Assembly: GCF_014267175.1 (NCBI RefSeq)
Contig: NZ_JACMTR010000002.1
Coordinates: 2,691,501-2,755,500, forward strand
DNA length: 64,000 bases
Source of the DNA: Pseudonocardia sp. C8
Lineage (GTDB): Bacteria > Actinomycetota > Actinomycetes > Mycobacteriales > Pseudonocardiaceae
Direction of reading: 5' to 3'
Shown here: positions 34,790-43,835 of the stretch, piece by piece
Position numbering within the stretch: the stretch's first letter is position 1
Layout: every line of letters begins with the position of its first letter
Program-made: the position numbers and the translations under genes
The notes under the pieces: generated by a model
What the model saw: the letters and a program-made list of their open reading frames with translations, nothing else
Told to the model about the DNA's origin: nothing
The model's database searches: none

Positions 34790-37700
34790 GTGCTCACCGA
34801 GGATCCGACGGTCGCGGAACGGGAGGCCGTCGACACGTCACGTGACGGGCGCCGGCTCCGCTGGGCCGGCCGGTTCGGCCTGCTCGCCTTCGTCCTGGCG
34901 GTCGCCGTGCCGTTCCTGCCCGTGGTGCAGCACGAGAACACGATCGTCTGGCCGTCGCCGACCACCGGCGCCCAGGACGTCAACGCCCCGCTCGTGGCCC
35001 TGCGGCCCGAGTCGATGTCGGTGATCGTCCCGGCCGAGGCGATGCGCAGCCTGGACGCGCGGAGCGCCGCACCGGCGACCGTCCTGTCCACGGTGCCGCC
35101 GGAGTCCCCGGAGGGCGCCCGCACCGGGATGGTGCTCACGGTCGCCGACGACCAGCTCACGCTGGTCAACCGCGGCCAGCAGCTCGCCGCGGCGCCGCTG
35201 CGGGACGGCCCGTCGGAGATCCGGATCACCTCGGGTGCCGGGTCGACCACCGTCGACCTCGGCTCCGGCGCGCAGACCTTCGAAGGTGATCTGCGCCCGC
35301 AGGTCGTCGGCATCTACTCCGACCTGGACGCGGCCGGAGCCCCGCTCGACGGCACGTCGGTCCGGATCAGCCCGGACACCCGCTTCGACACCAGCCCGTC
35401 GTTCTGGAAGACGCTGGCCACGGTCGTCGCGAGCCTGGCGCTCGTCGGGTCGCTGCTCGCGCTGGCCGGGGTCGACCGGCATCTCGGGCGGCGCCCGCAC
35501 CGGGCCGGCCGGGAGGCCGGTGGGCTCGCCCAGCGCTGGCCGCCCCGGCTGCGCCGCTGGTGGTCGCGCGCGCGGCCCCGGGCGACCGACCTGACGGTGA
35601 CCGCGGTGCTGGCGGTCTGGGCGGCGATCGGCGGCCAGACCTCCGACGACGGCTTCACGCTCGGCATCGTCCGCAACGTCCCCAGCTCGGGTTACGTCGG
35701 CAACTACTACCGCTGGTACAACGCCGCCGAGGCGCCGTTCGGCTGGTTCTACGACCTCTACGCGTTGTGGGTGCAGGTCTCCGACTCCCTGCTGTGGCTG
35801 CGGCTGCCGTCGGTGCTGATGGGGATCGCGGCCTGGTGGCTGGTCTCGCGCGGCCTGCTGCCCCGGCTGGGCCGGCAGGCCCGCCGCTCGCACGCCGCGA
35901 CCTGGGCCGCGGCGGCGGTGTTCCTGGCCTTCTGGATGGCCTACAACTCGGGGCTGCGCCCGGAGCCCGTCGTGGTGGTCTGCTCCCTGCTGGCCCTGGT
36001 CTGCGTCGAGCGGGCGATCGCGCTGCAGCGGGTGCTGCCGGTGGCGATCGGCCTGTTCGCGGCGTCGATGGCGGTCGGCGCGAACCCGGCCGGGCTGATC
36101 GCGGTCGCGCCGTTCCTGGCCGGCGTCCGGCCGCTGTGGCACCTGCTCGCCACCCGGGTGCGGGCGTTCGGCGCGGTCGCCGTGCTGGCGCCGCTGCTGG
36201 CCGCCGGAACGGCCATCCTGATGATCGCCTGGGCCGACCAGAGCTGGGCGGCCGTCGTCGACTCGACCACGATCCGCTCCGACGTCGGTCCGGACTGGCC
36301 CTGGTACACCGAGATCGCCGAGCGGTACGCGCCGCTGTTCGGGGTGAACGCCGACGGCTCGATCGCCCGCCGGTTCCCGATCCTGCTCGTCATCCTCTGC
36401 ACGCTGGCCTGCGTCGTGGTGCTGATCCGCCGCAACCGGATCCCGGGCGCGGCGCTCGGCCCGGCGCAGCGGCTGATCGGCAGCACGGTCATCTCGCTGC
36501 TGATCTTCGCGATGACCCCGACCAAGTGGACGCACCACTTCGGCGACCTCGTCGGCCTCGGGGCCGGCATGGTGGCGCTCGCGGCCATCGCGACCGGCTC
36601 GGACGCGTTGCGGTCGCTGCGCAACCGGCTCGCGTTCCTGTCGGCGGCGTTCCTGGTCGCGGCACTGTCCGCGGCCGGGCCGAACATCTGGTGGTACACG
36701 AACAACTGGGGCGTGCCCTGGGCCAACCAGCAGATCATGATCATGGGCTACGAGGCGTCGTCGGTGGTGCTGGTCCTGGCGCTGCTGCTGGCCGTCGGCG
36801 CCGGCGTCGAGCACCTGCGCGGGATCCGCGAGGAGCGCCACCCCGACCAGCTGGCCGGGGTCGAGCGGGCGATCGGCCGGCTACCGGTGATCGGACGCTG
36901 GTGGCGGGCCCGGGACTGGCGCCAGGACGCCTCGGCCGCGCTCGCGGCGACCCGCCGCCTGCGGCTGACCTCGGCACCGCTGGCCGTGCTGTGCGGGCTG
37001 CTGGTGGCGTTCAACCTCTGGACGATGGTGTCGGCCATCGAGAACCAGTCCGGGTCCTGGTCGATGGGCGCCGACGCGCTGTCCAACCCGTTCGGCGGGT
37101 CCTGCGGGCTGGCGAGCCAGGTGCTGGCCGAGCGCCGCCCGGTGGACGGCGTGCTGGCGGCCGCCCCGGAGCCGGCCGGGATGGCGCCGCCGGCGCGGCC
37201 CGACCTGCTCCCGACCGTCGCCCCGCCGCCCCCGCCGGGGGAGACGGCCACCCGGCCGGCCCCGCTGCCGCCCGGTGTCGTCCCGGCGAACAGCCCGGAC
37301 GCGCAGCTGCGGGACCCCTCGAGCGGCGGCTCCGGGTTCCGGCGCGACGGCGTCCCGCCGACCGGCGGCGGCTCCGGGGTGTCCGGTTTCGAGTACGTCC
37401 TCACCGGGGGACTGGGCAGCGACGCCGCGCCGGCGTTCGGCAGCTTCGACCCGTCCGGGCGGAACACGGGCACCCTGCGCACCCCGTGGATGAGGCTCAC
37501 CGAGGAGCAGCGGGCCGGGACCACCCCGCTGGTGGTGACCGCGGCGGGACGGCTCGGCGGCGGCAACAAGCTGACCGTGCAGTACGCGACCCGGCTGCCC
37601 GACGGCCGCGTGCGCATCGTCGAGCAGAGCACCCTGGACGACGGCCGGGGCGAGGAGATGCCGTGGCGCGAGCTGCGCTTCGACCTCCCCGAGCCGGCCC

Positions 37701-38200
37701 GGTCCGCGACCGAGGTGCGGCTGGTGGCGCAGGACAACTCGCTGGGCGCCGACGGGTGGCTGGCGGTCGCCCCGATGCGGGCGCCGCAGCTCGCACCCCT
37801 GTCGACGATCGTCGGCAACCAGCCGATGTTCCTGGAGTACCCGGTGTCGCTGGCGAGTCCGTGCCTGCGGCCGTTCGCGACGGCCGGCGGGATCGCCGAG
37901 ACCCCCGCCTACCGGCTGCAGGCCGACGGCAGCCGGATGCGGATCGACGGCGAGGGCTGGTCGACACCGCAGGCGGGCGGCCCGCTGGGCTGGATCACCG
38001 TGATCGGCAAGCAGACCGAGCTGCCGACCTACCTCGAGGGCGATCCCGCGCGGGACTGGGGCAAGGTGCAGGCGGTGCAGCCGTACCGGCCGAACGCGGT
38101 GGACCCGACCCTGGAGCGGTCGGACGTGCTGCGGTCCGGGTCGTACACCCCGGGCCCGCTGCCGGCCCCGCCGCCGGGCATCCCGTCGCCGAGCCGCTGA
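34790..38200 (+). CDS. Emb-family arabinosyltransferase (GT-C)
   Basis: An 1136-residue membrane enzyme of the EmbA/B/C and AftB-like family that adds arabinofuranose from decaprenyl-phosphoarabinose to cell-wall arabinan. Layout: N-terminal TM and an exported jelly-roll domain (50-205), a core of about 12 helices (210-740) with the catalytic TSDDGF (Asp286-Asp287), and a C-terminal exported domain with carbohydrate-binding character (about 760-1120). A Pro-rich insertion is at 785-830. It implies an arabinogalactan wall as in Pseudonocardiaceae. Only one emb gene is present here. TACCGT (34778-34783) lies 6 nt before GTG 34790, a leaderless arrangement. Confidence 0.92.
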   Translation: MLTEDPTVAEREAVDTSRDGRRLRWAGRFGLLAFVLAVAVPFLPVVQHENTIVWPSPTTGAQDVNAPLVALRPESMSVIVPAEAMRSLDARSAAPATVLSTVPPESPEGARTGMVLTVADDQLTLVNRGQQLAAAPLRDGPSEIRITSGAGSTTVDLGSGAQTFEGDLRPQVVGIYSDLDAAGAPLDGTSVRISPDTRFDTSPSFWKTLATVVASLALVGSLLALAGVDRHLGRRPHRAGREAGGLAQRWPPRLRRWWSRARPRATDLTVTAVLAVWAAIGGQTSDDGFTLGIVRNVPSSGYVGNYYRWYNAAEAPFGWFYDLYALWVQVSDSLLWLRLPSVLMGIAAWWLVSRGLLPRLGRQARRSHAATWAAAAVFLAFWMAYNSGLRPEPVVVVCSLLALVCVERAIALQRVLPVAIGLFAASMAVGANPAGLIAVAPFLAGVRPLWHLLATRVRAFGAVAVLAPLLAAGTAILMIAWADQSWAAVVDSTTIRSDVGPDWPWYTEIAERYAPLFGVNADGSIARRFPILLVILCTLACVVVLIRRNRIPGAALGPAQRLIGSTVISLLIFAMTPTKWTHHFGDLVGLGAGMVALAAIATGSDALRSLRNRLAFLSAAFLVAALSAAGPNIWWYTNNWGVPWANQQIMIMGYEASSVVLVLALLLAVGAGVEHLRGIREERHPDQLAGVERAIGRLPVIGRWWRARDWRQDASAALAATRRLRLTSAPLAVLCGLLVAFNLWTMVSAIENQSGSWSMGADALSNPFGGSCGLASQVLAERRPVDGVLAAAPEPAGMAPPARPDLLPTVAPPPPPGETATRPAPLPPGVVPANSPDAQLRDPSSGGSGFRRDGVPPTGGGSGVSGFEYVLTGGLGSDAAPAFGSFDPSGRNTGTLRTPWMRLTEEQRAGTTPLVVTAAGRLGGGNKLTVQYATRLPDGRVRIVEQSTLDDGRGEEMPWRELRFDLPEPARSATEVRLVAQDNSLGADGWLAVAPMRAPQLAPLSTIVGNQPMFLEYPVSLASPCLRPFATAGGIAETPAYRLQADGSRMRIDGEGWSTPQAGGPLGWITVIGKQTELPTYLEGDPARDWGKVQAVQPYRPNAVDPTLERSDVLRSGSYTPGPLPAPPPGIPSPSR

Positions 38201-38262
38201 CGCGCACGCTCGCCGCTCTCGCTGTCTCCTGCCCGTGACGTCCGGTCCGGCCGGCCGGTGGC

Positions 38263-38733
38263 TCAGCCGCTGAACTCGACGACCGGCGGCTGGGGGCGGT
38301 CGGTCGCCGGGGCGGGGGTCGGCTCGGGCTCGACCGGCTCGGGCTCGGCCGCGGCCGGGGCCGGCGTGCCGCGGTGGTAGGCCTCGACGATCTCGGAGGG
38401 GATCCGGCCGCGCTCGGAGACGGTGAACCCGTTCTCCCGGGCCCACACCCGCACGGCACGGTTGCGCTCGCGGGCGGCGGCCCCCGACTCGCTGCCGTCG
38501 GACACCGCGGGCGTCACCGGCGCCGAGGCCCGCCCCGGGGCCTTCCGGGCGCCGGGCGTGCCCGCGGGACGGGCGGCGGCCAGGTAGGGAGCGAGGTCGT
38601 CGCGCAGCCGGCGGGCGTTGGCCGAGCTCAGGTCGATCTCGAAGCTGCGCCCGTCGAGTCCGAAGCCGACCGTCTCGTCGGCCTCACCACCCGTGATGTC
38701 GTCGACGAGCCGGATCGTCTCGACCTTCGCCAC
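38263..38733 (-). CDS. lsr2: Lsr2 nucleoid-associated protein
   Basis: A 156-residue xenogeneic silencer. The dimerisation domain is MAKVETIRLVDDITGG...VGFGLDGRSFEIDLSSANARRLRDDL (residues 1-50); the DNA-binding domain is RERNRAVRVWARENGFTVSE with RGRIPSEIVEAYHRG (about 90-122), whose RGR loop enters the minor groove of AT-rich DNA. It is longer than mycobacterial Lsr2 (about 112) because of an Ala/Pro linker and a 30-residue Pro/Glu tail. GTG 38733 follows GAGAGGG. Confidence 0.92.
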   Translation of the reverse strand: MAKVETIRLVDDITGGEADETVGFGLDGRSFEIDLSSANARRLRDDLAPYLAAARPAGTPGARKAPGRASAPVTPAVSDGSESGAAARERNRAVRVWARENGFTVSERGRIPSEIVEAYHRGTPAPAAAEPEPVEPEPTPAPATDRPQPPVVEFSG

Positions 38734-38930
38734 TGCAGTCCCTCTCGCGTCGCGCCTCCGGAAGCCCGTCCGGCGTCGGGACGAGCATATCGACGGTGCG
38801 CGCGGGCCCGGGAACCCGGCGGGACGCGCCGTGCCCGCCGTGCTCCGGCGCAGCGCAGCGACCGCGTCGGGTGTCCACATGGGCCTGGAATCGCGGTCAG
38901 CGCTCGCCCGGCCCCGGCCTGTGACCTAGA

Positions 38931-38951
38931 CTACTCTACGAGCTGTAGAAG
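38931..38951. promoter_or_regulatory. 21-bp palindromic site upstream of the 38973 gene
   Basis: CTACTCTACGAGCTGTAGAAG has TCTAC/GTAGA arms with partial outer symmetry and overlaps a TAGACT box (38927-38932). The stretch is distinctly AT-richer than its surroundings, so an operator or promoter is likely; the regulator is unknown. Confidence 0.4.
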
Positions 38952-38972
38952 AACACACGGAATGGGGACGGG

Positions 38973-39455
38973 ATGGCGGTCGAGCCCGGGCTGATCAACG
39001 CCGACCTGCGCCGCAAGCGATCAGTGGATCTCTCGCAGGAGATCCAGGACCGGCACGGCGACGCCGTGACCGCCCTGCGGGCCGGCCTGCTCGACTACCC
39101 CTACCCGCGGCCGCTGGCGGAGTGGCACCGCTGCCAGGTCACGGTCACCGCGGTGGGGGGAGCGGGGGAGCTGGTGCTGGTCGCGGCGACCGCCCCGGAC
39201 GCCGCGGCTCCGGCCGCCGGCGTCGGGATCTGGGAGCTGGCCGTGGCCGTCCGGGGCGGGGGAGCGTTGCCGAAGGGCGAGGCCGAGGGGTGGGCCCGGG
39301 CCCTGTTCGGCTACCGGTGCGCGCCGCTGGTCTACCGCCGGCCGACGGGCGGCGGGCTGTTCCGCCGCCCGTCGCGGGTGGACTTCGTGGTCCACCACGG
39401 CGAGCACGGCCCGATCCACCCCTCGGACGTCGCGGAGTACGGGGCCTGCGCGTGA
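38973..39455 (+). CDS. conserved hypothetical protein (160 aa)
   Basis: I do not recognise this family. The protein has a basic/acidic N-terminus (LINADLRRKRSVDLSQEIQDRHGD), a DYPYPRPLAEWHRC segment, a beta-rich hydrophobic middle and a basic C-terminal GLFRRPSRVDFVVHHGEHGP segment. It has no signal peptide or membrane helix. ATG 38973 has a G-rich site upstream. It diverges from lsr2 and has a palindromic AT-rich control region, consistent with Lsr2 or local regulation. Confidence 0.6.
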   Translation: MAVEPGLINADLRRKRSVDLSQEIQDRHGDAVTALRAGLLDYPYPRPLAEWHRCQVTVTAVGGAGELVLVAATAPDAAAPAAGVGIWELAVAVRGGGALPKGEAEGWARALFGYRCAPLVYRRPTGGGLFRRPSRVDFVVHHGEHGPIHPSDVAEYGACA

Positions 39456-39459
39456 GGGG

Positions 39460-40659
39460 TCAGATCTCGTAGGACCGCAGCCACACGGTCTCCGGTGCCC
39501 GGCGCAGCGCGGCCAGCACGTCGTCGGGCAGGATCTGGTCGGTGTCGGTGAGGACGTACCCCAGCTCGCCGCGGGTGGACAGCGACTGCCCGACGACGTT
39601 CACACCGGCGTCGGCGAGCAGCCGGTTGATGTTCGCGAGGACGCCCGGCGCGCTCGTGTGCAGGTAGCCGGTCCGGAACACGCCCTGCGGCCGCGGCGCC
39701 GCGACGTTCGGCAGGTTGACCGACAGGGGAGTGGCGCCGCCGGTGACGAAGTCCTTCAGCTTCGTGGAGACGAAGTAGCCGATCTCCTCCTGCGCCTCCT
39801 GCGTGGACCCGCCGATGTGTGGGGTCAGGATGACGTTGTCGAGGCCGCGCAGCGGCGAGTCGAACGGGTCGCCCTGGGCCTTCGGCTCGGTCGGGAACAC
39901 GTCGACCGCGGCGCCGGCGATGTGCCCGGACAGGATGTTCTCGCGCAGCGCCTGCTCGTCGATCACCATGCCGCGCGAGGCGTTGATGAACATCGAGCGC
40001 GGCTTCATCTTCGCGAACTGCTCGGCCCCGAACAGGCCGGCGTTGCCGGGACGGCCGTCGACGTGGATGGAGACGACGTCGGCCTGCTCCAGCAGCGCGT
40101 CCAGCGTCGGGACCCGGCGGGCGTTGCCGTGCGCGAGCCGGTCCGCGGTGTCGTAGAAGATCACCCGCAGGCCGACGGCCTCGGCCATGTTCGACAGCTG
40201 GGTACCGATGTTGCCGTAGCCGACGATTCCCAGGGTGCGGCCGCGGAACTCGTGGCTGCCGCGCGCGGACTTGTCCCACACCCCCTCGTGCATCCGCTGG
40301 GCCTTCTCGGTGAGCCGGCGGGCGAGGACCACGATCTCGCCGAGCACCAGCTCGACGACGCTGCGGGTGTTCGAGTACGGCGCGTTGAACACGGCGATGC
40401 CGCGGTCGGCCGCCGCGGTCAGGTCGACCTGGTTGGTGCCGATGCAGAAGCAACCCACGGCCAGCAGGTCCTTCGCCGCGTCGAGGACGTCCGCGGTGAT
40501 CGTGGTGTTGGAGCGGATGCCGAGCAACTGCACGCCGGAGACCGCGTCGAGGAGCTCGTCGCCGGACAGCGAGCCGGGCCGGGTCTCGACCTCGAAGCCC
40601 GCACGTCGGAACGCCTCCGCGGCACCGGGGTGGATGTTTTCCAGCAACAGGACCTTCAC
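39460..40659 (-). CDS. serA: D-3-phosphoglycerate dehydrogenase
   Basis: A 399-residue enzyme of the E. coli-type SerA length, committing 3-phosphoglycerate to serine. NAD fold GYGNIG at 147-152; catalytic Arg229 (INASRG), Glu258 (PTEPK) and His281 (TPHIGG) are present; an ACT domain occupies about 325-399 (VLANINRLLADAGVNVVGQS) and should give serine feedback control. Mycobacterial SerA is longer, with an extra ASB domain, so this is a different subtype. GTG 40659 is 7 nt after TAGGTT (reverse strand 40667-40672), a leaderless layout. It is convergent with the 38973 gene. Confidence 0.93.
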   Translation of the reverse strand: MKVLLLENIHPGAAEAFRRAGFEVETRPGSLSGDELLDAVSGVQLLGIRSNTTITADVLDAAKDLLAVGCFCIGTNQVDLTAAADRGIAVFNAPYSNTRSVVELVLGEIVVLARRLTEKAQRMHEGVWDKSARGSHEFRGRTLGIVGYGNIGTQLSNMAEAVGLRVIFYDTADRLAHGNARRVPTLDALLEQADVVSIHVDGRPGNAGLFGAEQFAKMKPRSMFINASRGMVIDEQALRENILSGHIAGAAVDVFPTEPKAQGDPFDSPLRGLDNVILTPHIGGSTQEAQEEIGYFVSTKLKDFVTGGATPLSVNLPNVAAPRPQGVFRTGYLHTSAPGVLANINRLLADAGVNVVGQSLSTRGELGYVLTDTDQILPDDVLAALRRAPETVWLRSYEI

Positions 40660-40859
40660 GGCGTCCAACCTAGGGGTGTCGCGCGCGCCATGGGGAGCGC
40701 GGGCGGGCTCGGTCACAGGGACGGGCGGACGCACGACGTGGCCGTCGCACCCTGTCGGCGGGCCGGCCACGCTGGGACAATCCCGGCGCGGGGGAAGCCC
40801 GCACCTGCGACATCGCCCGCGGGACGGACGGCGTCGCCGGACCGGAACGGAGGGTCGGC

Positions 40860-41129
40860 ATGGACCAGTTCAAGAAGTGGACCGTCGAGATCGACATCGA
40901 CGAGCACGAGGGCCGTACCCGCGCGATCGCCCGCCTGGAGACCGCGGACACGGCGCGCCAGACGGGGGTCGGGCTCGCCCGGCTCAACCCGGCCGACCGG
41001 GACGTGCCCCAGATCGGCGACGAGCTGGCCGCCGCCCGCGCGCTCGCCGACCTGAGCCACCACCTGCTCGACGCCGCGGCCGCCGACATCGAGCAGGTCA
41101 CCCACCAGCCCGCCCATCCGGTGCTCTGA
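40860..41129 (+). CDS. DUF1876 protein (Rv1738-like)
   Basis: An 89-residue protein matching the M. tuberculosis Rv1738 pattern: [53 protein letters not shown] and [13 protein letters not shown]. Rv1738 resembles hibernation-promoting factors and is strongly induced by hypoxia through DosR; a ribosome-related dormancy role here is inferred. No clear DosR box is seen upstream. ATG 40860 follows GGAACGGAGGG. Confidence 0.9.
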   Translation: MDQFKKWTVEIDIDEHEGRTRAIARLETADTARQTGVGLARLNPADRDVPQIGDELAAARALADLSHHLLDAAAADIEQVTHQPAHPVL

Positions 41130-41143
41130 ACGGGCCCGACGGG

Positions 41144-41707
41144 TCAGCGGCCGGCGTCCCAGGAGTGCAGGACGTCGAGCACGATGCGGGTGTCGCCACC
41201 CGGCCCGGGCAGGGCGAACACCCGGAACGGGAGCCGGCCGCGCACGCCCACCCCGAACGTCGTGTAGCCCTCGAAGGAGCCGCCGAACACGACGCTGCGC
41301 AGCGTGCGGTAGCCGGTGACGTTCGCGACCGGGCCGACCCGGTGGAGGTAGGTCGCGTCCCCGGCCTCGTCGTACGCGGGGTGGTGCAGCACGACCGCCA
41401 GCCGCGCCCCGCCCGGCACCCTCAGCGGTGTCCCGGACCCGTCCTGCACGACGGTGTCGACGTAACGCACGTCCCAGCCGGCACCGACCGATCCGGCGAT
41501 CTGGAACACCACCCGGTCCCAGCACTGGTGCTGCCCGGTACGGGTGGTGACGAGCGGCGAGGGGTTCATCGGCGCCGCGGTCTCGGGCAGCGATCCCCAC
41601 GTCAGGTCGCACGCCGGGGTCGCGGCGCCGGCGGGTACCGCGGGGGTCAGCGCCGCGGCGCAGGCCAGCGCTGCGGCACCGAGTAGTCGAACGGTCCTGG
41701 TGGACAT
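41144..41707 (-). CDS. secreted AMIN-like domain protein
   Basis: A 187-residue exported protein: signal peptide 1-29 (LLGAAALACAAALTPAVPAGAA), then an AMIN-like domain with CDLTWGSLPE, the HQCWDRVVFQIAGSVGAGWD block, VVQDGSGTPLRVPGGARL and FGGSFEGYTTFGVGVRGRL, ending with RIVLDVLHSWDAGR. AMIN-like domains are thought to bind cell-envelope glycans; this is family knowledge only. ATG 41707 follows GAGAGG and gives a normal signal peptide. Convergent with the DUF1876 gene. Confidence 0.82.
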   Translation of the reverse strand: MSTRTVRLLGAAALACAAALTPAVPAGAATPACDLTWGSLPETAAPMNPSPLVTTRTGQHQCWDRVVFQIAGSVGAGWDVRYVDTVVQDGSGTPLRVPGGARLAVVLHHPAYDEAGDATYLHRVGPVANVTGYRTLRSVVFGGSFEGYTTFGVGVRGRLPFRVFALPGPGGDTRIVLDVLHSWDAGR

Positions 41708-41897
41708 GGCGGTTGGTCCTCTCACGAGCGGTCACGGACTTGCATGCCGTGAGAGACGTCACAGGACGGTCGAGGTTGTCTCGGGTTTCCGGCGAGACGT
41801 GCGCGGGACCGCACCCGGCCCGGGACGATCTACGCTCGGGCGATGCTCCGTCGAGGGGTCCGGCTCGATCGGGTCGAGCTGGCTGAACCGGCGACCG

Positions 41898-42503
41898 TCA
41901 CGCGGCTTCCCACGCGAACCCGTCGGGGTCGGTGAACGGACCGGCGGGGCCGGTCACCACGAGCCGGTGCGAACCGGTGCCGGCCGGGTCGACCCCGGCG
42001 TCCTTGGCGGCGGCACGCCGGCTGTAGAGGGCGAGCTTGATCGGCGATCCCTGGGTGTCGAACTCGACGTACTTGCTGCCGAAGCTCCGCGCGACGGGCA
42101 GGCCGTGCTCGACGTAGAACTGCTTGGTCGCCTTGACGTTCTCCACGCCCAGGAGGAGCACGACGTCGTCGATCTGCCGGGTGGCCGGGCCGGAGTCCTT
42201 CTTCGCCGACGACGCGATCTTCAGGATCGTCCCGTCCGGGGCCTGCACGACGCCGCCGTATCCCCAGAAGCTCTTGCCGACCGGCTTCAGCACGGTGGCC
42301 CCGGCGGTGAGCGCGGAGCCCACGAGGCCGTCCACGGTGCTCGGCTGGGCCACGACCAGCGAGAGCGTGAAGCCGCGGAAGCCCGAGGTCGGCGCGTCCG
42401 AGGCGCGCACGCGTACCACGTCGGCCAGCCCGAGGGCGTCGTAGAACGCGGCGGCCGACGCGGGGTCCGGAGCCTCGATGGTGACGGAGGTGATGGCGCT
42501 CAT
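41898..42503 (-). CDS. VOC-superfamily glyoxalase-like protein
   Basis: A 201-residue protein with two VOC beta-alpha-beta modules: MSAITSVTIEAPDPASAAAFYDALGLADVVRV, and a second beginning VVLLLGVENVKATKQFYVEHGLPVARSF; it ends FTDPDGFAWEAA. Members may be dioxygenases, glyoxalases or binding proteins; the metal ligands are not clear enough to choose. ATG 42503 follows AGGGAG and is preferred to starts 20 codons upstream. Confidence 0.8.
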   Translation of the reverse strand: MSAITSVTIEAPDPASAAAFYDALGLADVVRVRASDAPTSGFRGFTLSLVVAQPSTVDGLVGSALTAGATVLKPVGKSFWGYGGVVQAPDGTILKIASSAKKDSGPATRQIDDVVLLLGVENVKATKQFYVEHGLPVARSFGSKYVEFDTQGSPIKLALYSRRAAAKDAGVDPAGTGSHRLVVTGPAGPFTDPDGFAWEAA

Positions 42504-42684
42504 GGCGGCAGCTCCCTGGTGGGCGGCGTGGGCGGTGATGTCGGAGTTCGTCATGCCGTTCACGATGGCCGCTGGCGGGCACCGGGCGCTTCTCGATTCC
42601 TGACCGCTTGCCCGTCGGCCCGGGTGGGGGCGCGATCGCCAGTGGAACTGTCATAACGTGCATTATCGGCTCAACAGAGGAGCC

Positions 42685-42749
42685 GTGATCGACGGTCGTG
42701 GAGTGCAGCGCTCGCCTCACGAACGCTGCACTCCACAACGGGTGATCAC
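42685..42749. repeat. palindrome P2, 3' flank of the DUF559 gene
   Basis: The 26-nt arms (42685-42710 and 42724-42749) pair with four mismatches around a 13-nt loop; core GTGGAGTGCAGCG/CGCTGCACTCCAC, ends GTGATC/GATCAC. It overlaps the stop codon of the gene at 42746 and is terminator-like. It is closely related, in the same orientation, to the palindrome at 43669. Confidence 0.8.
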
Positions 42750-43624
42750 CGCCCGAGGGCGCGCCGGATCGCGGCGACCGTCCGCGCCGGATGCTCGGTC
42801 ACGTCGCGCCAGGTGAACCGCAGCAGCGTCCATCCGGCGGCGACCAGCGCGTTGCCCTTGGCGCGGTCCGCGGTGAACCGCTCCGGATCGGTGTGCCAGG
42901 CCCAGCCGTCGAGCTCGATCGCGACCCGCTCGGCCGGGAACGCGATGTCGATCTCGCGCCCGGCACCGGCGGGCAGGCCGCGGACGAACCCGGTCAGGCC
43001 CGCATCGCGCAGCAGCCGGATCAGGAGGCGTTCGAGCTTCGAGTCGGCGCGGTCCAGCGCGGCGACGAGCAGCCGGTGCGCGGCACCCATGCCGTGCGCG
43101 CCCGCGTTGCGGCAGTAGGCGGCGTGCAGCTGGTGTGGCACCGCCCACCGGCCCTGCAGGGCCCGGTCCAGGAACGCCGCGCCGTCCGGAACCCGGCCGC
43201 AGGTCTCGAGGACGGTGAGCGCGGGCGCGGTCACCAGCACGCCGCGCTCCCGCATCCGGTCCTGCACCGGGACCGACCGGCGCCGGAGCCGGACCCCGGC
43301 GGGTGTCGTGCGCCGGGCCGAGACGGCCACGGTGATCTCGACGTGCTCGGGCGCCTCCGCGAGCATGCCCAGCCAGAACGCGGCGGCGGGCCCGCTCACC
43401 AGCCCGGCCTCGCCGGCCCAGAGCGAGGCTGCCCGGACCCGGGCGGCTGCGGTGACGGGGTGGGTCGTGTCCCGGAGGACGCCGGGCTGCGCATCCGCCC
43501 ACTCGCCGCGGGCGACGCGACGCCGGATCGCCTGCCGGGACAGGCCGCATCGCAGCGCCTGGTCCCGGTGCAGGACGCCGTCCTGGGCGAGCAGCAGCTC
43601 CTGGATGCGCACCCGCCGCAGCAT
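42746..43624 (-). CDS. AbiEi/DUF559-type protein with PD-(D/E)XK nuclease-like domain
   Basis: A 292-residue protein. The N-terminus (RIQELLLAQDGVLHRDQALR plus CGLSRQAIRRRVARGEW) is the winged-helix found in type IV antitoxin AbiEi-like proteins; the C-terminus (about 215-290) is DUF559/Vsr-like: GREIDIAFPAERVAIELDGW, then WHTDPERFTADRAKGNALVAAGW and LLRFTWRDV. The spaced Asp and Glu residues fit a PD-(D/E)XK fold. No toxin partner is adjacent. ATG 43624 begins the conserved domain; upstream open frame crosses the palindrome and is not homologous. The gene lies exactly between two related palindromes. Confidence 0.8.
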   Translation of the reverse strand: MLRRVRIQELLLAQDGVLHRDQALRCGLSRQAIRRRVARGEWADAQPGVLRDTTHPVTAAARVRAASLWAGEAGLVSGPAAAFWLGMLAEAPEHVEITVAVSARRTTPAGVRLRRRSVPVQDRMRERGVLVTAPALTVLETCGRVPDGAAFLDRALQGRWAVPHQLHAAYCRNAGAHGMGAAHRLLVAALDRADSKLERLLIRLLRDAGLTGFVRGLPAGAGREIDIAFPAERVAIELDGWAWHTDPERFTADRAKGNALVAAGWTLLRFTWRDVTEHPARTVAAIRRALGR

Positions 43625-43668
43625 GCCCCGCGCCGCCACCCGCCACGGCGAAACGGGTGAGAACTCCC

Positions 43669-43735
43669 GGTGATCGACGGTTGTGGAGTGTGGCGTTCGC
43701 GAGGCGGGCGCTGCACTCCACAACTGGCGATCACC
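43669..43735. repeat. palindrome P3, 5' flank of the DUF559 gene
   Basis: GGTGATCGACGGTTGTGGAG at the left pairs with CTCCACAACTGGCGATCACC at the right. Sequence and orientation match the palindrome at 42685, so the gene is bracketed by imperfect direct copies of a palindromic element about 985 bp apart. Confidence 0.8.
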
Positions 43736-43835
43736 GCGGCACGAGCCCTCCCCTCGGAGTCGGTGACCCCGAGCGGAACCTGTCATAACGAGTGACACCG
43801 GAGAGCCGGGCGGGTGCCCGACCCGGCGCCGGCGC

